In this document: positions 22,357 through 63,654 of the stretch, piece after piece | How the letters are laid out: each line of letters starts with the position of its first letter | How positions within the stretch are numbered: position 1 is the stretch's first letter | Made by a program: the position numbers and the translations under genes | From: Tillus elongatus | Lineage: Eukaryota; Arthropoda; Insecta; Coleoptera; Cleridae | DNA: 64,000 bases | Direction of reading: 5' to 3' | NCBI GenBank assembly: GCA_964006375.1 | Contig: OZ023264.1 | Coordinates: 177,540,010 to 177,604,009 of the forward strand | The notes under the pieces: generated by a model | Told to the model about the DNA's origin: nothing | Databases searched by the model: none | The model's input: the letters and a program-made list of their open reading frames with translations, nothing else

Positions 22357-24405
22357 TTTCGAAAGCACTTTTCTGTCCTGGTTGTCTAACATTTTTAATC
22401 AATTTTACATTATCCTTATCTACGTGGTGATTATTGTCCCAAATATGCCGGACAACGGAATATTTATCTATAGTACCGTATCTGAATTGTGCTAAATGTT
22501 CATTAAATCTAATTTCAATACATCTTTTTGTTTGTCCGACGTATTTAAGAGCACAGTCTTTACAACTTGTTTAATAAATTCCCGACATTTTAATGGTACT
22601 ATCCTTTTCTCTTGGGTTACCTAACAAGTTTTTTAAAGTATTTTTTGTCGAAAATGTTAGTTGCAAATTGGCTTTTTAAAAAATGCTATCTAGACCCCTC
22701 GTAATTCGTGGTTCAAATGGTAAGCAAACAAAGCTTTTTTCGGATTTTTCTCTTCTTTAGCATTTAAACTCATTTGTCAGCCACTTTGCTAAATTGTATG
22801 TAGAAGAATCTATAGCCGAAACAATAGGTCTCATTGATTTCCCGGTTTATGGATTTTTGGGGACTTTTGGATTTGCAACTTGTAACTTCCTTCCTAAGTC
22901 TTTTGTTATAAGGTTGTGACCATTATTTAGACTCTTTTTAGCATCCGAAATCATTTTTGGTTGCTCGTCAAACAAACAAGTTTTTCAGTAACAAATTCCT
23001 TTGAATTTATTAATAAAATTAAAAATGTTAAGTTGGTTGAAGGCGGGGTTTTGATTTCATTTGATGTAACCTCATTGTTTCCTAGCGTTCCTACGAAGCA
23101 AATGTTAACATATTTATAAGAGTTGTTAAAAATTAAAAAAAAAACATAAATGAAAAGGTCTGCAAAGAATACTTAACGTTAACAAATCTTTGTATTAAAC
23201 AAAATATGTTTTAATTCAACAATGAGTTTTTTTTACAAACCCAAGGCATGGCAATGAGTAACCTCCTACCGCCATTTATTGCTGACCTTTTCATGAGTAG
23301 ATTTGAAATTAAAAGTGAAAGTGAGTATTTTCCTAGAGTATGTTTCATTATGTGGGTGATATTTTCGCAGTGTTTAACACAAACATTTGCAAAATAGAAG
23401 ATCTTACTGCCAAATTGAACAATAAATTTGATTGTATAATGTATACCCATGAATTAGAAATTCATAATAAATTACCCTTTCTAGATGTACTAGTTATCAA
23501 AAATAAAGACACTTTAGAATTCCATGTCCATAGGAAGGAAACCAGCTCGGTGGTTCAGGGGTAAGAACGTGTGCCTCTGAACCGAAGGGTACAGGGTTTG
23601 ATCCAAGGGTTCTGCTTTCACTTTTTCAGTACAAACTACAACATTAACATCAACTGAGGTTCTGGCATTGTATCTGAGCAAGTTGAATGTCTGCACGTTC
23701 CGCCCTTCAGAGAGGGCGTAAAGCCGTCGGTCCCGTGTCCATGCGATGTTGGGCACGTTAAAGATCCCTACCCTCCTTACAGAAATGCAAGGTTTAACAA
23801 TATCCTTAATATAAATGTATATTTAAATCATAAGGTGGAGCTTGCACTTGAGACAGTTGTTGGTCTAGCAACTTTTGACTGCATCAGGACAAAATACGAA
23901 ATCAAAGTAACTAAACTAGCAGTTGTGACTTCAAATTTTTAAAACAATTGTCCTTTGCTAAAAATTAAATTCAGTAATATAGTTTATTAGACTAAGTAAC
24001 ATTTTTGTTAAAAATAAAAAATAATTCAAATATGAACATTACTCTTTATAAAGGTTTTTGTCTCCTTGCCTTCGTATTTGAAAACTACAGATTTCAAAGA
24101 AATACACTAATAATGAAAAGCAATTGTAAAGTAGAAATATATTTATTAATTTTTTTTATTTAAAGAAAAATTGCTGCATCGACATTAATTGTCATTGGCA
24201 CCTACAATATTTAATAGTGCAATAAATTGTTTAACAAATGGTTGTGCCAGAAAGGTTTATATGAAACTCTAAAAGTGGTATAACAAATATTTTATTACTT
24301 TCATTTAACATTAGATTCATACCTAAAACTTTGACCACCGTTGAGTGTGCCTTTTAATTGCAATTCAGACCTATTACAAACTAGCTTGTATACTTTGGGA
24401 CCCAT
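17270..24405 (-). CDS. Ogg1: 8-oxoguanine DNA glycosylase/AP lyase, complete, 5 exons
   Basis: Excises 8-oxoguanine opposite cytosine in nuclear or mitochondrial DNA (base excision repair). CDS = complement(join(17270..17341,17400..17594,20969..21251,21327..21680,24323..24405)), 987 nt, 328 aa; the human form is 345 aa. Frames agree across every junction. Residues 1-130 form the N-terminal OGG domain (GGQSFRW at the exon 1/2 join). SSNNNIS carries the Asn that contacts the estranged cytosine. GFGYRAKYI follows. The helix-hairpin-helix-GPD motif is [15 protein letters not shown] with catalytic Lys240, and PVDTH gives Asp259; their 19-residue spacing matches human Lys249/Asp268. VLFCADLKK near the C-terminus has the base-stacking Phe. 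The start has an in-frame TAG directly before the ATG. No targeting peptide is obvious. Introns 1 and 3 contain transposons. Confidence 0.95.
17400..17594 (-). CDS. Ogg1: Ogg1 exon 4
   Basis: Acceptor ACATACAG|GTAGCAG. Encodes [20 protein letters not shown] through GPLAGWAHT. The donor that keeps frame is ACA|GTAGGT; a better-looking AG|GTAAAT four bases downstream would shift the frame and lose the conserved VLFCADL. Confidence 0.9.
17763..18104 (-). mobile_element. HINE-like element, half copy in Ogg1 intron 3
   Basis: Begins GTCTGGACGCAGCAAGTGCG with the hairpin terminus, then TTATGGTAGTGAATTTTCAT. It runs through the family interior to TTTTTTGAGTTATCGGTGTG and stops at a short TACATACA where other copies have (TA)n. 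Beyond that point the Sola-like reading frame begins at once. Confidence 0.75.
18407..18573. repeat. (TA)n microsatellite with TATG interruptions
   Basis: About 80 TA units broken by five TG variants around 18488-18522. It abuts the 3' end of the LINE fragment at 18574. Confidence 0.9.
18574..19283 (-). mobile_element. LINE fragment (jockey-like RT C-terminus)
   Basis: An uninterrupted minus-strand frame (18735-19283) encodes the thumb and C-terminal region of a non-LTR reverse transcriptase: [46 protein letters not shown]. The 3' UTR follows to AAATAAATATTATTA at 18574. It lacks the catalytic part. It sits between two TA arrays inside the Sola-like pseudogene. Confidence 0.8.
19284..19345. 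repeat. (TA)n microsatellite
   Basis: About 30 TA units at the 5' edge of the LINE fragment. Confidence 0.9.
20969..21251 (-). CDS. Ogg1: Ogg1 exon 3
   Basis: Acceptor TTGCAG|AATT, donor AAG|GTAAAA. Encodes [14 protein letters not shown] through LTGVGAK; its last codon is catalytic Lys240. Confidence 0.94.
21327..21680 (-). CDS. Ogg1: Ogg1 exon 2
   Basis: 118 codons, from the second part of the split Arg (RWKSVCKDN) to SSNNNIS. Acceptor CTTTTAG|ATGG, donor AG|GTAGCTA. Includes a Lys-rich stretch (QAKKQKTEP) and the [10 protein letters not shown] core. Confidence 0.93.
21915..22040 (-). mobile_element. Penelope-like terminal piece with hammerhead-like motif
   Basis: On the minus strand: CTCTGATGGCGCTAATTTGG, then TTACTGAAACGATCTTCAGG, then a GTGTTGTGGTGATTTGGG block shared with 40540-40575 and 60580-60600. 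CTGATG, GAAAC and GATC-TTC stand in hammerhead order. Lies in Ogg1 intron 1. Confidence 0.5.
22269..22356. repeat. (TA)n microsatellite
   Basis: About 43 TA units directly at the 3' end of the Penelope GIY-YIG fragment. Confidence 0.9.
22357..22985 (-). mobile_element. Penelope-like element, N-terminal RT joined to GIY-YIG region
   Basis: Minus strand. The 5' part (22985-22750) reads [20 protein letters not shown] and [20 protein letters not shown], typical of the start of Penelope RT. It then skips to [19 protein letters not shown] and [12 protein letters not shown], and the GIY-YIG endonuclease: [45 protein letters not shown] stop replaces the residue after GIY. The middle of the RT is absent here but is found inverted next door at 22965-23552. 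Confidence 0.8.
22965..23552 (+). mobile_element. Penelope-like element, central RT region, plus strand
   Basis: Reads [40 protein letters not shown], then with frameshifts [36 protein letters not shown] (YVDD-like catalytic motif, here YVGD), and [20 protein letters not shown]. The second Asp-box Asp is replaced by Gly, so it is dead. It ends where a SINE is inserted (HRKETSS). Confidence 0.8.
23553..23780 (+). mobile_element. tRNA-derived SINE, second copy
   Basis: Shares the head of the 7323 SINE: CTCGGTGGTTCAGGGGTAAG, AACCGAAGGGTAC, and a B-box changed to GGTTTGATCC. The body is longer (GTCTGCACGTTCCGCCC, CGTCGGTCCCGTGTCC) and ends GTTGGGCACGTTAAAGATCC. Inserted in the Penelope RT frame. 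No clear target duplication. Confidence 0.7.
24323..24405 (-). CDS. Ogg1: Ogg1 exon 1
   Basis: Encodes [10 protein letters not shown]...GGQSF plus two bases of an Arg codon. Donor AG|GTATGAATC. The ATG is immediately preceded by in-frame TAG; that AG could also be a splice acceptor, so an upstream 5' UTR exon is possible. Confidence 0.85.
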
Positions 24406-27400
24406 CTAAATCACTTTTTTATCTTTTTGTTTTTAAATAAAGAATTATTGTTTATAAAATATCCCGCTCTGTCAGTAAAAGTAAGGTTAGCTAATATGTC
24501 ATATTATGCGTTTTCTTCTTACAGTTTGACAATTTACTAATAGGGCTAAAACTTTGAAGCCAAGGTACCTAGGACACACATTGAATATTAACAAAACAAA
24601 TTTTTCCGTCAGACGATCGTTTCGCTGGGATGAAATTGAACTGAATTGAAAACTTTTGTCTTTTTGATATATAATTTTAAATATGTTCTGAATAAATACA
24701 GACAGAGACTTTTCTTCTAGCTTCACATTGCTTGTTTTCTTTTCAACTGATTTCACCTTTTACGACATCGTTAGACGAATTGTTAATGCAATTTAAATTT
24801 TTTTGTTTATGACGCCAAGTACTTTTCTAGACATTTTGTTTGTAAAATGCAACTTTTGATGGCATTTAACAGTATGAAAGTTGCTATTTTCGCTACATTA
24901 TAAGCACTCCAAATCGAACAGTATATGTGTGGCAACCTATTGTACACCCAACTTAACATCAAATACGCGAGAAGTATGTATTAACAAATTGAGGGATTCA
25001 TTTAGTTTTTCTTAATTTTAAATCAAAAGGACAAGCGTTCCCCTCGCTACTTCGGTCAGCTTGTGGTTGCAGAAATTGAGTAGTCATATCTTAAATTGCA
25101 AAAAAAAGTTTACGCCTTCATCAAATTCGAAATAAAAATGTCAAATATATACTTTTAAAATGACTCAAACAACAACTAAAACCCATTACAACGAGTTTAA
25201 TAATTTAAAGTGATTTAGTCCCCAACTCTAAGCGTTAGAGCGTTAGTTTAGACATGACTGCGGATTTTGATGGGAGCTTTGCGTATAATTATCTACTCCA
25301 TATGATAACACTGATACAGTATAGAATTGTGCTTTTTGCTGCAGCACGATTAATGGATATTTGGGAACTCGCACTGGCTCTTTAACAGTATTGTGACGTC
25401 ATTTACTTGTACCGCCGATCTCTGTACAGTTGCTATTATATAGTCATAGGGAAATGTTGTACTTATAATTGCGAAAATAATATACCTTGAATTTTCAAAC
25501 AAAACATTCATTCGTTTGGATAGTTTATTGGGTTAAGCTTGAATATAGTGCATTAAACTATGTTTAATTACGTTTTGTACTGATGTGCCACATTTTATTT
25601 GTTTTTGTTTCTTGATAGCTCGAAGGACCTGATTATGTTTTGTTAAATTAAACGCTGATTTTAGTAACAACTTGACGTTTAATAACAAACTGTAAACTTA
25701 TACAAAATTACTTATATTATGGTATGCTATAGAGTTCATGAGAACTCTACGAAATGATTAGTGATTATGCTATCACAAGCGTGGTGCTTGTGTCGAGTTT
25801 GTAGAAGAACTGCTTTAAATGAATCTTGAATTTGCCTACGCTATCTACCTGAGATAGGGTGGCAGAGTTATTGCCATATGTAAACAAGAAAAGAAATGAC
25901 CCTTGTTGGGTTATTCCTAACCATCTTTAAAATTCCATTGTACAGATGGTAAATATCATAACAATGAAGTCTACTGAGAAATATGTAAATTTGAGAGGTC
26001 TAATCCTCCAGACTAGACGCCTTAACAAACTATATACTACCTACACAACTGGAAGGGGCATCGTACGCAATGCGCTCGCTGGCCGTTGAAGCCGACAAGG
26101 ATAGATACGTTTCAGTATGACTTTCGCTTTCTTGCTGATTGTGTTTCATATAGCGTGTTAGGTTGTGATAATTCGGAATAATGTTAGAAATTAATTTGTT
26201 CTGCCATAAGTATTTGTGTGCTAGACGAATATAGAGATACTAAAATGACCCGGATTGCATACTGACATAACGGCTTCACATTATTTGTGTAACAGTGTGC
26301 CCATTCCAGTTAAGCTAAGTTCATACACTCGCGAATTGCAAAGTCGCAGCGAAACGTTTCCCTATTGGTTTATTTTTTAATAATATCTTAATATTATTTA
26401 AAATGTACCAACAAGAAGCAGTTTCGCAATTCGCATGTGTATGAACCAAGTTTTACGTAGTATATTGTTCCATGATATAGGGCACAGAGATATTCGCATG
26501 TGCAAAATTATCTCAAATGTCTTTTAGGGTTGCCAGATCGACGAATTTAACTATAAATTTGGTTCAAACTGGAATGCATAGTCATTTTTAGAATTTATAT
26601 TCAATACCATCCTAAAATTACTTCTATCAGATTAAATGAAAATATCGGCAAGGAAAGTCACCTAAAATTACCAAAGCTTCTGTTTAACGAATTTATACTA
26701 ATACATGAAATAAATACAAATCAAACTTTCTTGGGTGTTGAAACGACAACATTTCTCTGGTGGTTTATGCGTATACAGACGTGGTTCTAATTATTTTTCA
26801 GAGAAAAATTCAGGAAGCGGACTCCCTCGCCAGCCCCTCATTTGTCTCCTGGTTTTCCCAACAAAAAGCTAGTGGTAGCAAGAACCACACTAGAATGCAT
26901 GCCGGTCGGAGTTCAGTGGGAGATATTCGAATCAAACATGGTTATGAAGACGCTCAGAAAACAGTCTGCCCCCCAAGAAGCTCGGTTAGCTCGATAAAAA
27001 AGCAAGGGAAAGGAAATATCACATCACAATGCACCCCCGCAGAAGTTTAGGGGAAGGAGAAACTGCCTAAATACTCGCTCCTACCGCCGACTATATACCT
27101 TCTCAGCCCTGCAGAAAAGCATAATTACGTTTTGATAAGCGAATGTGATGAACAACAAACCTAAATAAGGAATTGACGGGAAGTAACTTAGACAATTGGC
27201 AAGAATGAGAAGAATATTAACGGTTTTATTTGAATTTTGCACCTACCAATATGTCTGTATTCCGTACCATATATTGAAGTTTAACCGCTTATTGTGTGAG
27301 TTTAATAATAAACCAAAATCTGTATATATTTTTTAATTATTTTACTAAAAAATTCTACGAAAATTCGCTAAAACATAAAAACTTTTTGTTGTCAAGCCGG
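24406..27400. other. Spacer between divergent Ogg1 and SerRS
   Basis: No further gene recognised. Contains the repeat at 24680-24790, a GAAACGATCGTCTGACGG relic on the minus strand at about 24603-24620 (hammerhead-like 3' half), and a small MITE at 26311-26455. Frames near 26760-27050 show no known protein. The promoters of both genes should lie at its two ends. Confidence 0.55.
26311..26455. mobile_element. Small MITE with about 25-bp imperfect inverted repeats
   Basis: TTCATACACTCGCGAATTGC at 26320 is matched on the opposite strand by TTCATACACATGCGAATTGC near 26446-26427; both arms continue into GAAAC-type sequence. The interior is AT-rich and non-coding. Superfamily unknown. Confidence 0.55.
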
Positions 27401-27425
27401 GACGTCACACGTCACCGTACGTCAA
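27401..27425 (+). promoter_or_regulatory. Cluster of CRE/ATF-like sites upstream of SerRS
   Basis: GACGTCAC, ACGTCAC and TACGTCA occur within 25 bp, 95-120 bp before the SerRS start codon. CGTCA is the half-site of CREB/ATF factors, and aminoacyl-tRNA synthetase genes are ATF4 targets in animals. Binding here is inference. Confidence 0.4.
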
Positions 27426-27519
27426 AAGCTTATAACCTCAATCTTTTGACTTTTGGCGTTTGTTTGAAACGTACAACATATACGAAAGGTTGCATCAGCT
27501 CTTGCATTTATAAGTGAAA

Positions 27520-42534
<15,015 letters not shown>

Positions 42535-42689
42535 TGTTTGATTACAAGCTTTTAGTAAATTATTCCATTCATTAATTTAATAATTTTGTATTTCAACTGC
42601 TACCTAATTCTTTTAAAAGTTAAATGCATTATATCATTTTGCATTTAGAATGTGTCTTTTTTAGGTATTAAGATGTGTACCACCAAGTG

Positions 42690-42895
42690 AAGATTGGGAC
42701 ATGTGATGAGCACTAATAAGTACAATTCATCACAATACAGGTTTGAGAGCCGACGATCGTGTCACGAACTAACTTAGTTTATTCATCCCTTTGATGATAC
42801 TAACTTTGTTAGCGAAACGATCGTCAGGTCTTTAACTGTATTGTGATGAATTGTATTTTTCAAATTGTACTTAAGTGTAATCTAGTTACAAAATG
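42690..42895. mobile_element. Inverted pair of Penelope-like terminal pieces
   Basis: Minus-strand piece 42690-42765 (ACACGATCGTCGGCTCTCAA on that strand) faces plus-strand piece 42778-42895 (TTTGATGATACTAACTTTGT, TAGCGAAACGATCGTCAGGT). Both continue into CTGTATTGTGATGAATTG. No coding left. Confidence 0.6.
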
Positions 42896-43083
42896 GGTAT
42901 CTACACAGATTATGATAGTGATCAGTTGATTGTCCATAAAGTGTAAATACAGTAGCGGCTCGTGCCTTAATGCATTGGGGGTGCGCAAGGAAAAAAAAAG
43001 TTCAGGGCGCAGCAAGTGCGTTATGATAGTGAATTTTTATTAAATGCTTCAAATTTGAATAACTCAAGTTTTTTTTATTTTAA

Positions 43084-44629
43084 TTTCAACAACACACCAC
43101 GAGGGCTTACAGCCTAAATACTATCGTACCGTGGGTGTCGACAAGGAGGAAAGAGGCAACTTGTTAATTCTGGACTTGAAGGTTTCGAGGTTCGGGGGAG
43201 AAGGAAAAACATGTGCCGGCAAGGAGTTCCACAACTTGGAATTCCTCGGGACAAAAGAGCGGGCATAACAAGATGTTCTAAGTCTGGTGACCTGGACAGT
43301 AAAAGGGTGCATTCGCTCTGTTCTCCTGGTAGATCTGTTGGGGGCAGCAGGTGGGGGAACTATGGAGGAAAGCTCCTCTGAGCAGTGCCCGTGCAGATAT
43401 CTATAAAAGAGAGAGGTCACCAACGGCACGTCGGTGGGCAAGGGATGGCAGCCTTTGGGTAAGGGTAGGGTCACCGATGAGACGTATAGCTCTCTTTTGA
43501 ATGGAGTCCAGGATAGCGAGTGTAGAAGCGGCAGCAGCACCCCAGATGTGGGAGCAGTATTCGAGGTTTGGTCTTATTTGTGAAGTATATAAAGTATAGA
43601 GATTAGCTGGTAAAAAAATATTTGCGAGCCCGGAAGAGGAAACCTAATTTCTTAGCAGCCGCTTCTGCAATTGATGTGACATGTTGGTGCCAATTGAGAT
43701 TTCGATCCACAGAGATGCCAACAAGTGAAAATGACTCATTACTTTGAATAACTTGGTTATTTATTGTGATGGGTCTAGGGCTGGTGTATCTCTTATGAGA
43801 AAGAAAGCAGGACTGTGATTTGGTGGGGTTGAATTGTACAAGATCTCTACTTCCCCAGTCTAATATTTTTTGGAGATCCGCGGAGATAGAACCCTCCATG
43901 AGTCTGCGATCCTCATCTAGTTGGGCTAAAGAGACAGGCTTAGAATATTGTATATTGGAGTGGAGGGTGCTGCCGTCCGCGTAACTGTGAACTGGGTTGG
44001 ATGTGCTAGAGAGGTCATTGATGTGGAGAAGAAACAAAGTAGGGGCTAAAGCTGAACCTTGAGGAACTCCTGCATTAATTGTATACAGTTTAGAGGAATG
44101 GCCATCCACGACAACAGATATGCTTCGGTTGGAGAGGAAATTTGCTGTCCACGTACAGAGTTTTGGTGGTAGGCCATAGGCCGGTAGTTTATTAAACAGT
44201 GCTGCGTGCCAGACCTGGTCGAATGCTTTGGATATGTCTAGAGCGACATTCTGGGATTCACCGTGTAGTTCCATAGACTTGTTCCAAGAATTGGTGACAA
44301 AGGAAAGGAGGTCGGCAGTTGATCTGCGCTGACAGAATCCATACTGCCTGTCGTGGATTAGACTGTATTTTTCAAGAAATTTTAGTAATTCGGTGTTTAT
44401 ATACTTTTCCATCACTTTAGATATGACTGAAAGGAGAGAAATAGGCCTGTAGTTGCTAGGAAGCGCTTTCGATCCTTTCTTGGGGACGGGTTGTACTCGA
44501 GCAGTTTTCCAGTTACTAGGGAATATGCCTCTACTGTAAGATGTCTGAAACAGACGAGTCAGGACAGGAGCAAGTTCTGGTGCGCATTTTTTGAGAACAA
44601 TTGCTGGGATCTCGTCAAGGGCAGAGGCT
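43084..44629 (-). mobile_element. 5'-truncated LINE (CR1/jockey-like), RT mostly open
   Basis: A 270-codon open frame (44415-43603) covers most RT motifs: MMEKYINTELLKFLEKYSLI, QYGFCQRRSTADLLSF, VALDISKAFDQVWHAALFNK, NAGVPQGSALAPTLFLLHIN, HSYADGSTLHS. The catalytic YADD is YADG here. After a short break the frame continues (43540-43121) with SARS-unrelated C-terminal sequence ending SFVPRNSKLWNSLPAHVFPS and RINKLPLSSLSTPTVR. 3' end at about 43084 with minus-strand ...GTTGAAATT. Endonuclease and ORF1 are missing. Confidence 0.88.
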
Positions 44630-44975
44630 TTCTACGAATGAATTTTGGTGTATAGTAGGGTCTTACCCAGGGCAACATATCCACCAAGTTTCACAAAATA
44701 GCTTTGTAATTTTCGGATAAAATTTTTTTTTCAAAAGAACTCAAAATTTGAATAACACAATTTTCTGAAAATGTAGAAAGTTGTATTTTAGTGTGTAGTA
44801 ACCAAATTTCATTAAAATAGCTTTGTAATTTTCAGAGAAAAAGATTTTTCTTGAAACAAAACTTCCCGGAAAACCTTATCCGATTTTCCTGACTAACGAA
44901 CTCATCCAAGCCATTAATAAAAGAAAGACACTTGCCGAGTTTCATCGAAATCAGTTGCTTATTTTTTGAGTTATC

Positions 44976-46456
<1,481 letters not shown>

Positions 46457-46570
46457 TGAAACTGACCCAGGATATGGGTTCTAGGGGTCCTAGTTCGCGC
46501 TCATTTGAAAACATTTTTGCAAAGTCTCCATCAACACCTCTCTATTAGTGAATTTTTTTAAATAAAGATT

Positions 46571-47277
46571 TACTACAATTTTTATTTAAAAAAAATTAAC
46601 TAAAAATGGAAGGGCTCACCTATTTTACTCCCGAAAATGTATTATAAAAAAAACTAAATTCCACTGCAAACTGCAAGTGTGGAATTTGAAAGCGCACAAC
46701 CAGATTGCTTATTTGGTCGTTTTTGACGAAGATAGTTGATCATTTCGCATTGAAGTATCGCATTTCCTCAGAGCACCGAAAAATACACACCACCGTGTGA
46801 CTGATGTATATGGATGTATATAACGTCTGCTATACTTATTCTGTATTAATGGCTGCCGACTCTGCGATCCTCGATATACTAATTTTGTTTGTTGAATGCA
46901 GGAAGTAAAAAAGAAAATAAAAATTTATTAAAATATAGCATAGCAAAAATATTATTTTTTCCACAGCAGGCGGCAGTGCGCGCGCACGGGCGCACTTATT
47001 GAGGAGCCGCCCCTGTGTAAATCCTAGGACATGGACGAGAAAACAAGATAATCAATCCGGATGTTGCTATAAAATAATTCACCTGTAAGAAAATAAAAAT
47101 AAAACACTGATTATTAGAAAAAATTTCTTATAAAAATAAGTACATGTTCACTTATATACAAACGGAAAGGATTGTTTCAACAAATCATAAATAATGGCAA
47201 TATTCTAAGACAACTAAACATAAATTTACACACAAAATGGCAGTCAAAATGTATACATATATACAAGTCACTAGTAT
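46571..47277. other. Spacer and Nup210 3' flank
   Basis: No gene recognised. The right end should be the Nup210 3' UTR (minus strand). A short GC-rich patch at 46970-47015 (GGCGGCAGTGCGCGCGCACG) contains the palindrome TGCGCGCGCA. Confidence 0.5.
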
Positions 47278-61411
<14,134 letters not shown>

Positions 61412-61796
61412 CTAAAAAATAAAAGCCAAAATGTTAAGTTTCTAGCATGTGGTGGGCAAGTACATTTTAAAAGCACACTGTTACGTCTGATAATAAATTT
61501 GGTGTCACCAGGAAATATAGATTTATATTGTCATGAAGTTGCTAATTATAGAAGGATTATACAACTTAGTTATCGACCAGAAATTGCAATTATTCCGTTT
61601 ACAGTAAATTAAATCATCATAAAATATTTACTGATATTTATTAAGTTGTATTTTATACTTATTCTGGTGCGATCAGTGAAAAGCAAGTAATAATTATAGT
61701 ACAATCGACCATGCAGAGTGTATGTCAGGTTCAGCGACAAAAACAAGGTTGTTTATTTTGGCCTACCTGGCGGTCGTGGCACATGTCAAGATCAAC
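61412..61796. other. Nup210 intron, no upstream exon recognised
   Basis: I searched the minus strand for the next upstream Nup210 exon and found no conserved frame with splice sites up to 64000; it probably lies beyond the window. Confidence 0.5.
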
Positions 61797-63612
61797 AGTT
61801 TAGAAGTTATTCAATTGTTGCCTGAAATTTTATTCCGATTCAACACGACAGGGCTGCCATGTTGTCGCAAAACCTGTCAAGATCTGGTATTACTATGACT
61901 CTTGACTCAATGTAGCATAATAAAATATGGTTATATAGCTTGCGGAGATATCCACTTATACAGGGTGTTACATTTTACAAAGCTCAATTTTACTGGAAAA
62001 TTTCAAATGGAACACCTGTATATAACTAGGGCATCAGGTAGCGAGTTTAGTAAGATTTTTCCCAATACCATATTTGCTACGGTTCAATTGGCTGGTTCAA
62101 CACAAACTGTTGGGTCATTTGTAACCGTCTGGGCTTTTTTCTTTATAAAGGTGAATTATAATTTGTACAGGCTTTTAATGAAAATCACAGACATGACATT
62201 CTTTTTGTAAATTGTTACATCGTTTTTAGATAATTGTATGGTGAAATTTATTTTTAACTTAATTTATGAACAAAAATTAAATAAAAATAATAGTACCACA
62301 TTAATTTAATACATACACGGAAAATTTTAAATAATTGAAATAATCAATAGGTTTAATAACAAGTCTAATCTTCGTATGATTTGCCTAAGGGTAGCCGCAT
62401 AGATTTACGTACTCAGAATAATTCCGATTAAAAATAACTATCACTGAAACGCTCAATTTGTTGCCCAACAACGAACTACTGAATTTTTATTAAAAATAAT
62501 AAAGCTGTCATTTCACTAGTTTAACAACAAAATAGTGAAACTATGTGCATTGGATTATTTTTGTCAATACAGCAATTAATCGATATCTGCATTCAATATG
62601 GATTATTCAGTTCAGGAGAGAAAGGATATGTTGGAGACTTATATTAAATGTCAAAAAGTGGCGCGCCGTGCAGCGCTAAAATACAGGTACATTTTTTTGT
62701 TCATTTATCCTGAGTTTCCATCTAATTGTTACAATAATTATTTAGGGATCGGTATTCAGAGCGACGACACCCGGATTATCAATCATTTCTGCGTATTTAC
62801 AATACATTTTTACATTCTGAAGTGTAATAGGAAATCAGTCAATAACCAACGTGAAGCCAATGAAGAAATTTCATTAAATACTTTACTTCATTTGCAAGAA
62901 AACACAGGTTTATCAGCTACACAACTAGCTTCAATAACCGATATTTCAAATAGAAGTGTTGGCTGAATAATGAAAATGTTATAATTATAAGCATTACCGG
63001 TGTCATTTTATCCCAGGCCTCAGAGATGGCGACTATGTGAGGCGGTTAGAGTTTTCGTAAAGCTTTAAATATAGATCATGAAACTTTAAGCCATATGCTT
63101 TGAATGGATGAGTCAAAGTTCACAAATAATGGTGTGTTGAATAAGCATAACAGTGTAAGATGGGCAATGGAAAATCCACACTGGGTTTTTTCAAGGAACC
63201 ACCAAACTGAATATAAAACCAACGTATGTTGTGGGCTGCACAAATTAAATTACCTTTAGAAAGCCCAGACGTTTACAAATGATCCAACAGTTTGTGTTAA
63301 TCCAGCCGATTGAACCCAAGCAAACATGGTATTGGGAGAAAGCTTACTAAACCCGCTATCTGGTGCCGTAGTCATATACAGGTGTTCCATTTGAAATTTT
63401 CCAGTAAAATTGAGCTTTGTAAAATGTAACACCCTGTATAAGTGAATATTTCCGCAAGCTATATAACCATATATAATTATGCTACATTGAGTCAAGAGTA
63501 ATGGTAATACCAGATCTTAACCGGTTTTGCGACGACATGGCAGCACTGTCGTGTTGAATCGGAATAAAATTTCGGACAATTGAATAACTTCTAAACCTTT
63601 GATCTCAGGCCC
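61797..63612 (+). mobile_element. Tc1/mariner-like element (DUF4817/DDE_3 type), decayed, long inverted repeats
   Basis: Arms of about 350 bp (61797-62146 and 63256-63612) match at roughly 90%: TTTAGAAGTTATTCAATTGT, GATTCAACACGACAG, CTTGACTCAATGTAGCATAA, then TACAGGGTGTTACATTTTAC. The interior has MDYSVQERKDMLETYIKCQK (62598, DUF4817-like start), DRYSERRHPDYQSFLRIYNT in another frame, LSATQLASITDISNRSVG, and MDESKFTNNGVLNKHNSVRW with AMENPHW (63100-63180). The frame breaks repeatedly and the region with the other catalytic residues is gone. Confidence 0.8.
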
Positions 63613-63654
63613 CTATTGTGGGGCATCATTTTACTTGCCGTGAAGTTTTTTTAT

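Noticed and set aside
24406..27519. Tight bidirectional promoter shared by Ogg1 and SerRS
   Set aside because: The start codons are 3.1 kb apart with a MITE and other repeats between; separate promoters are more likely.
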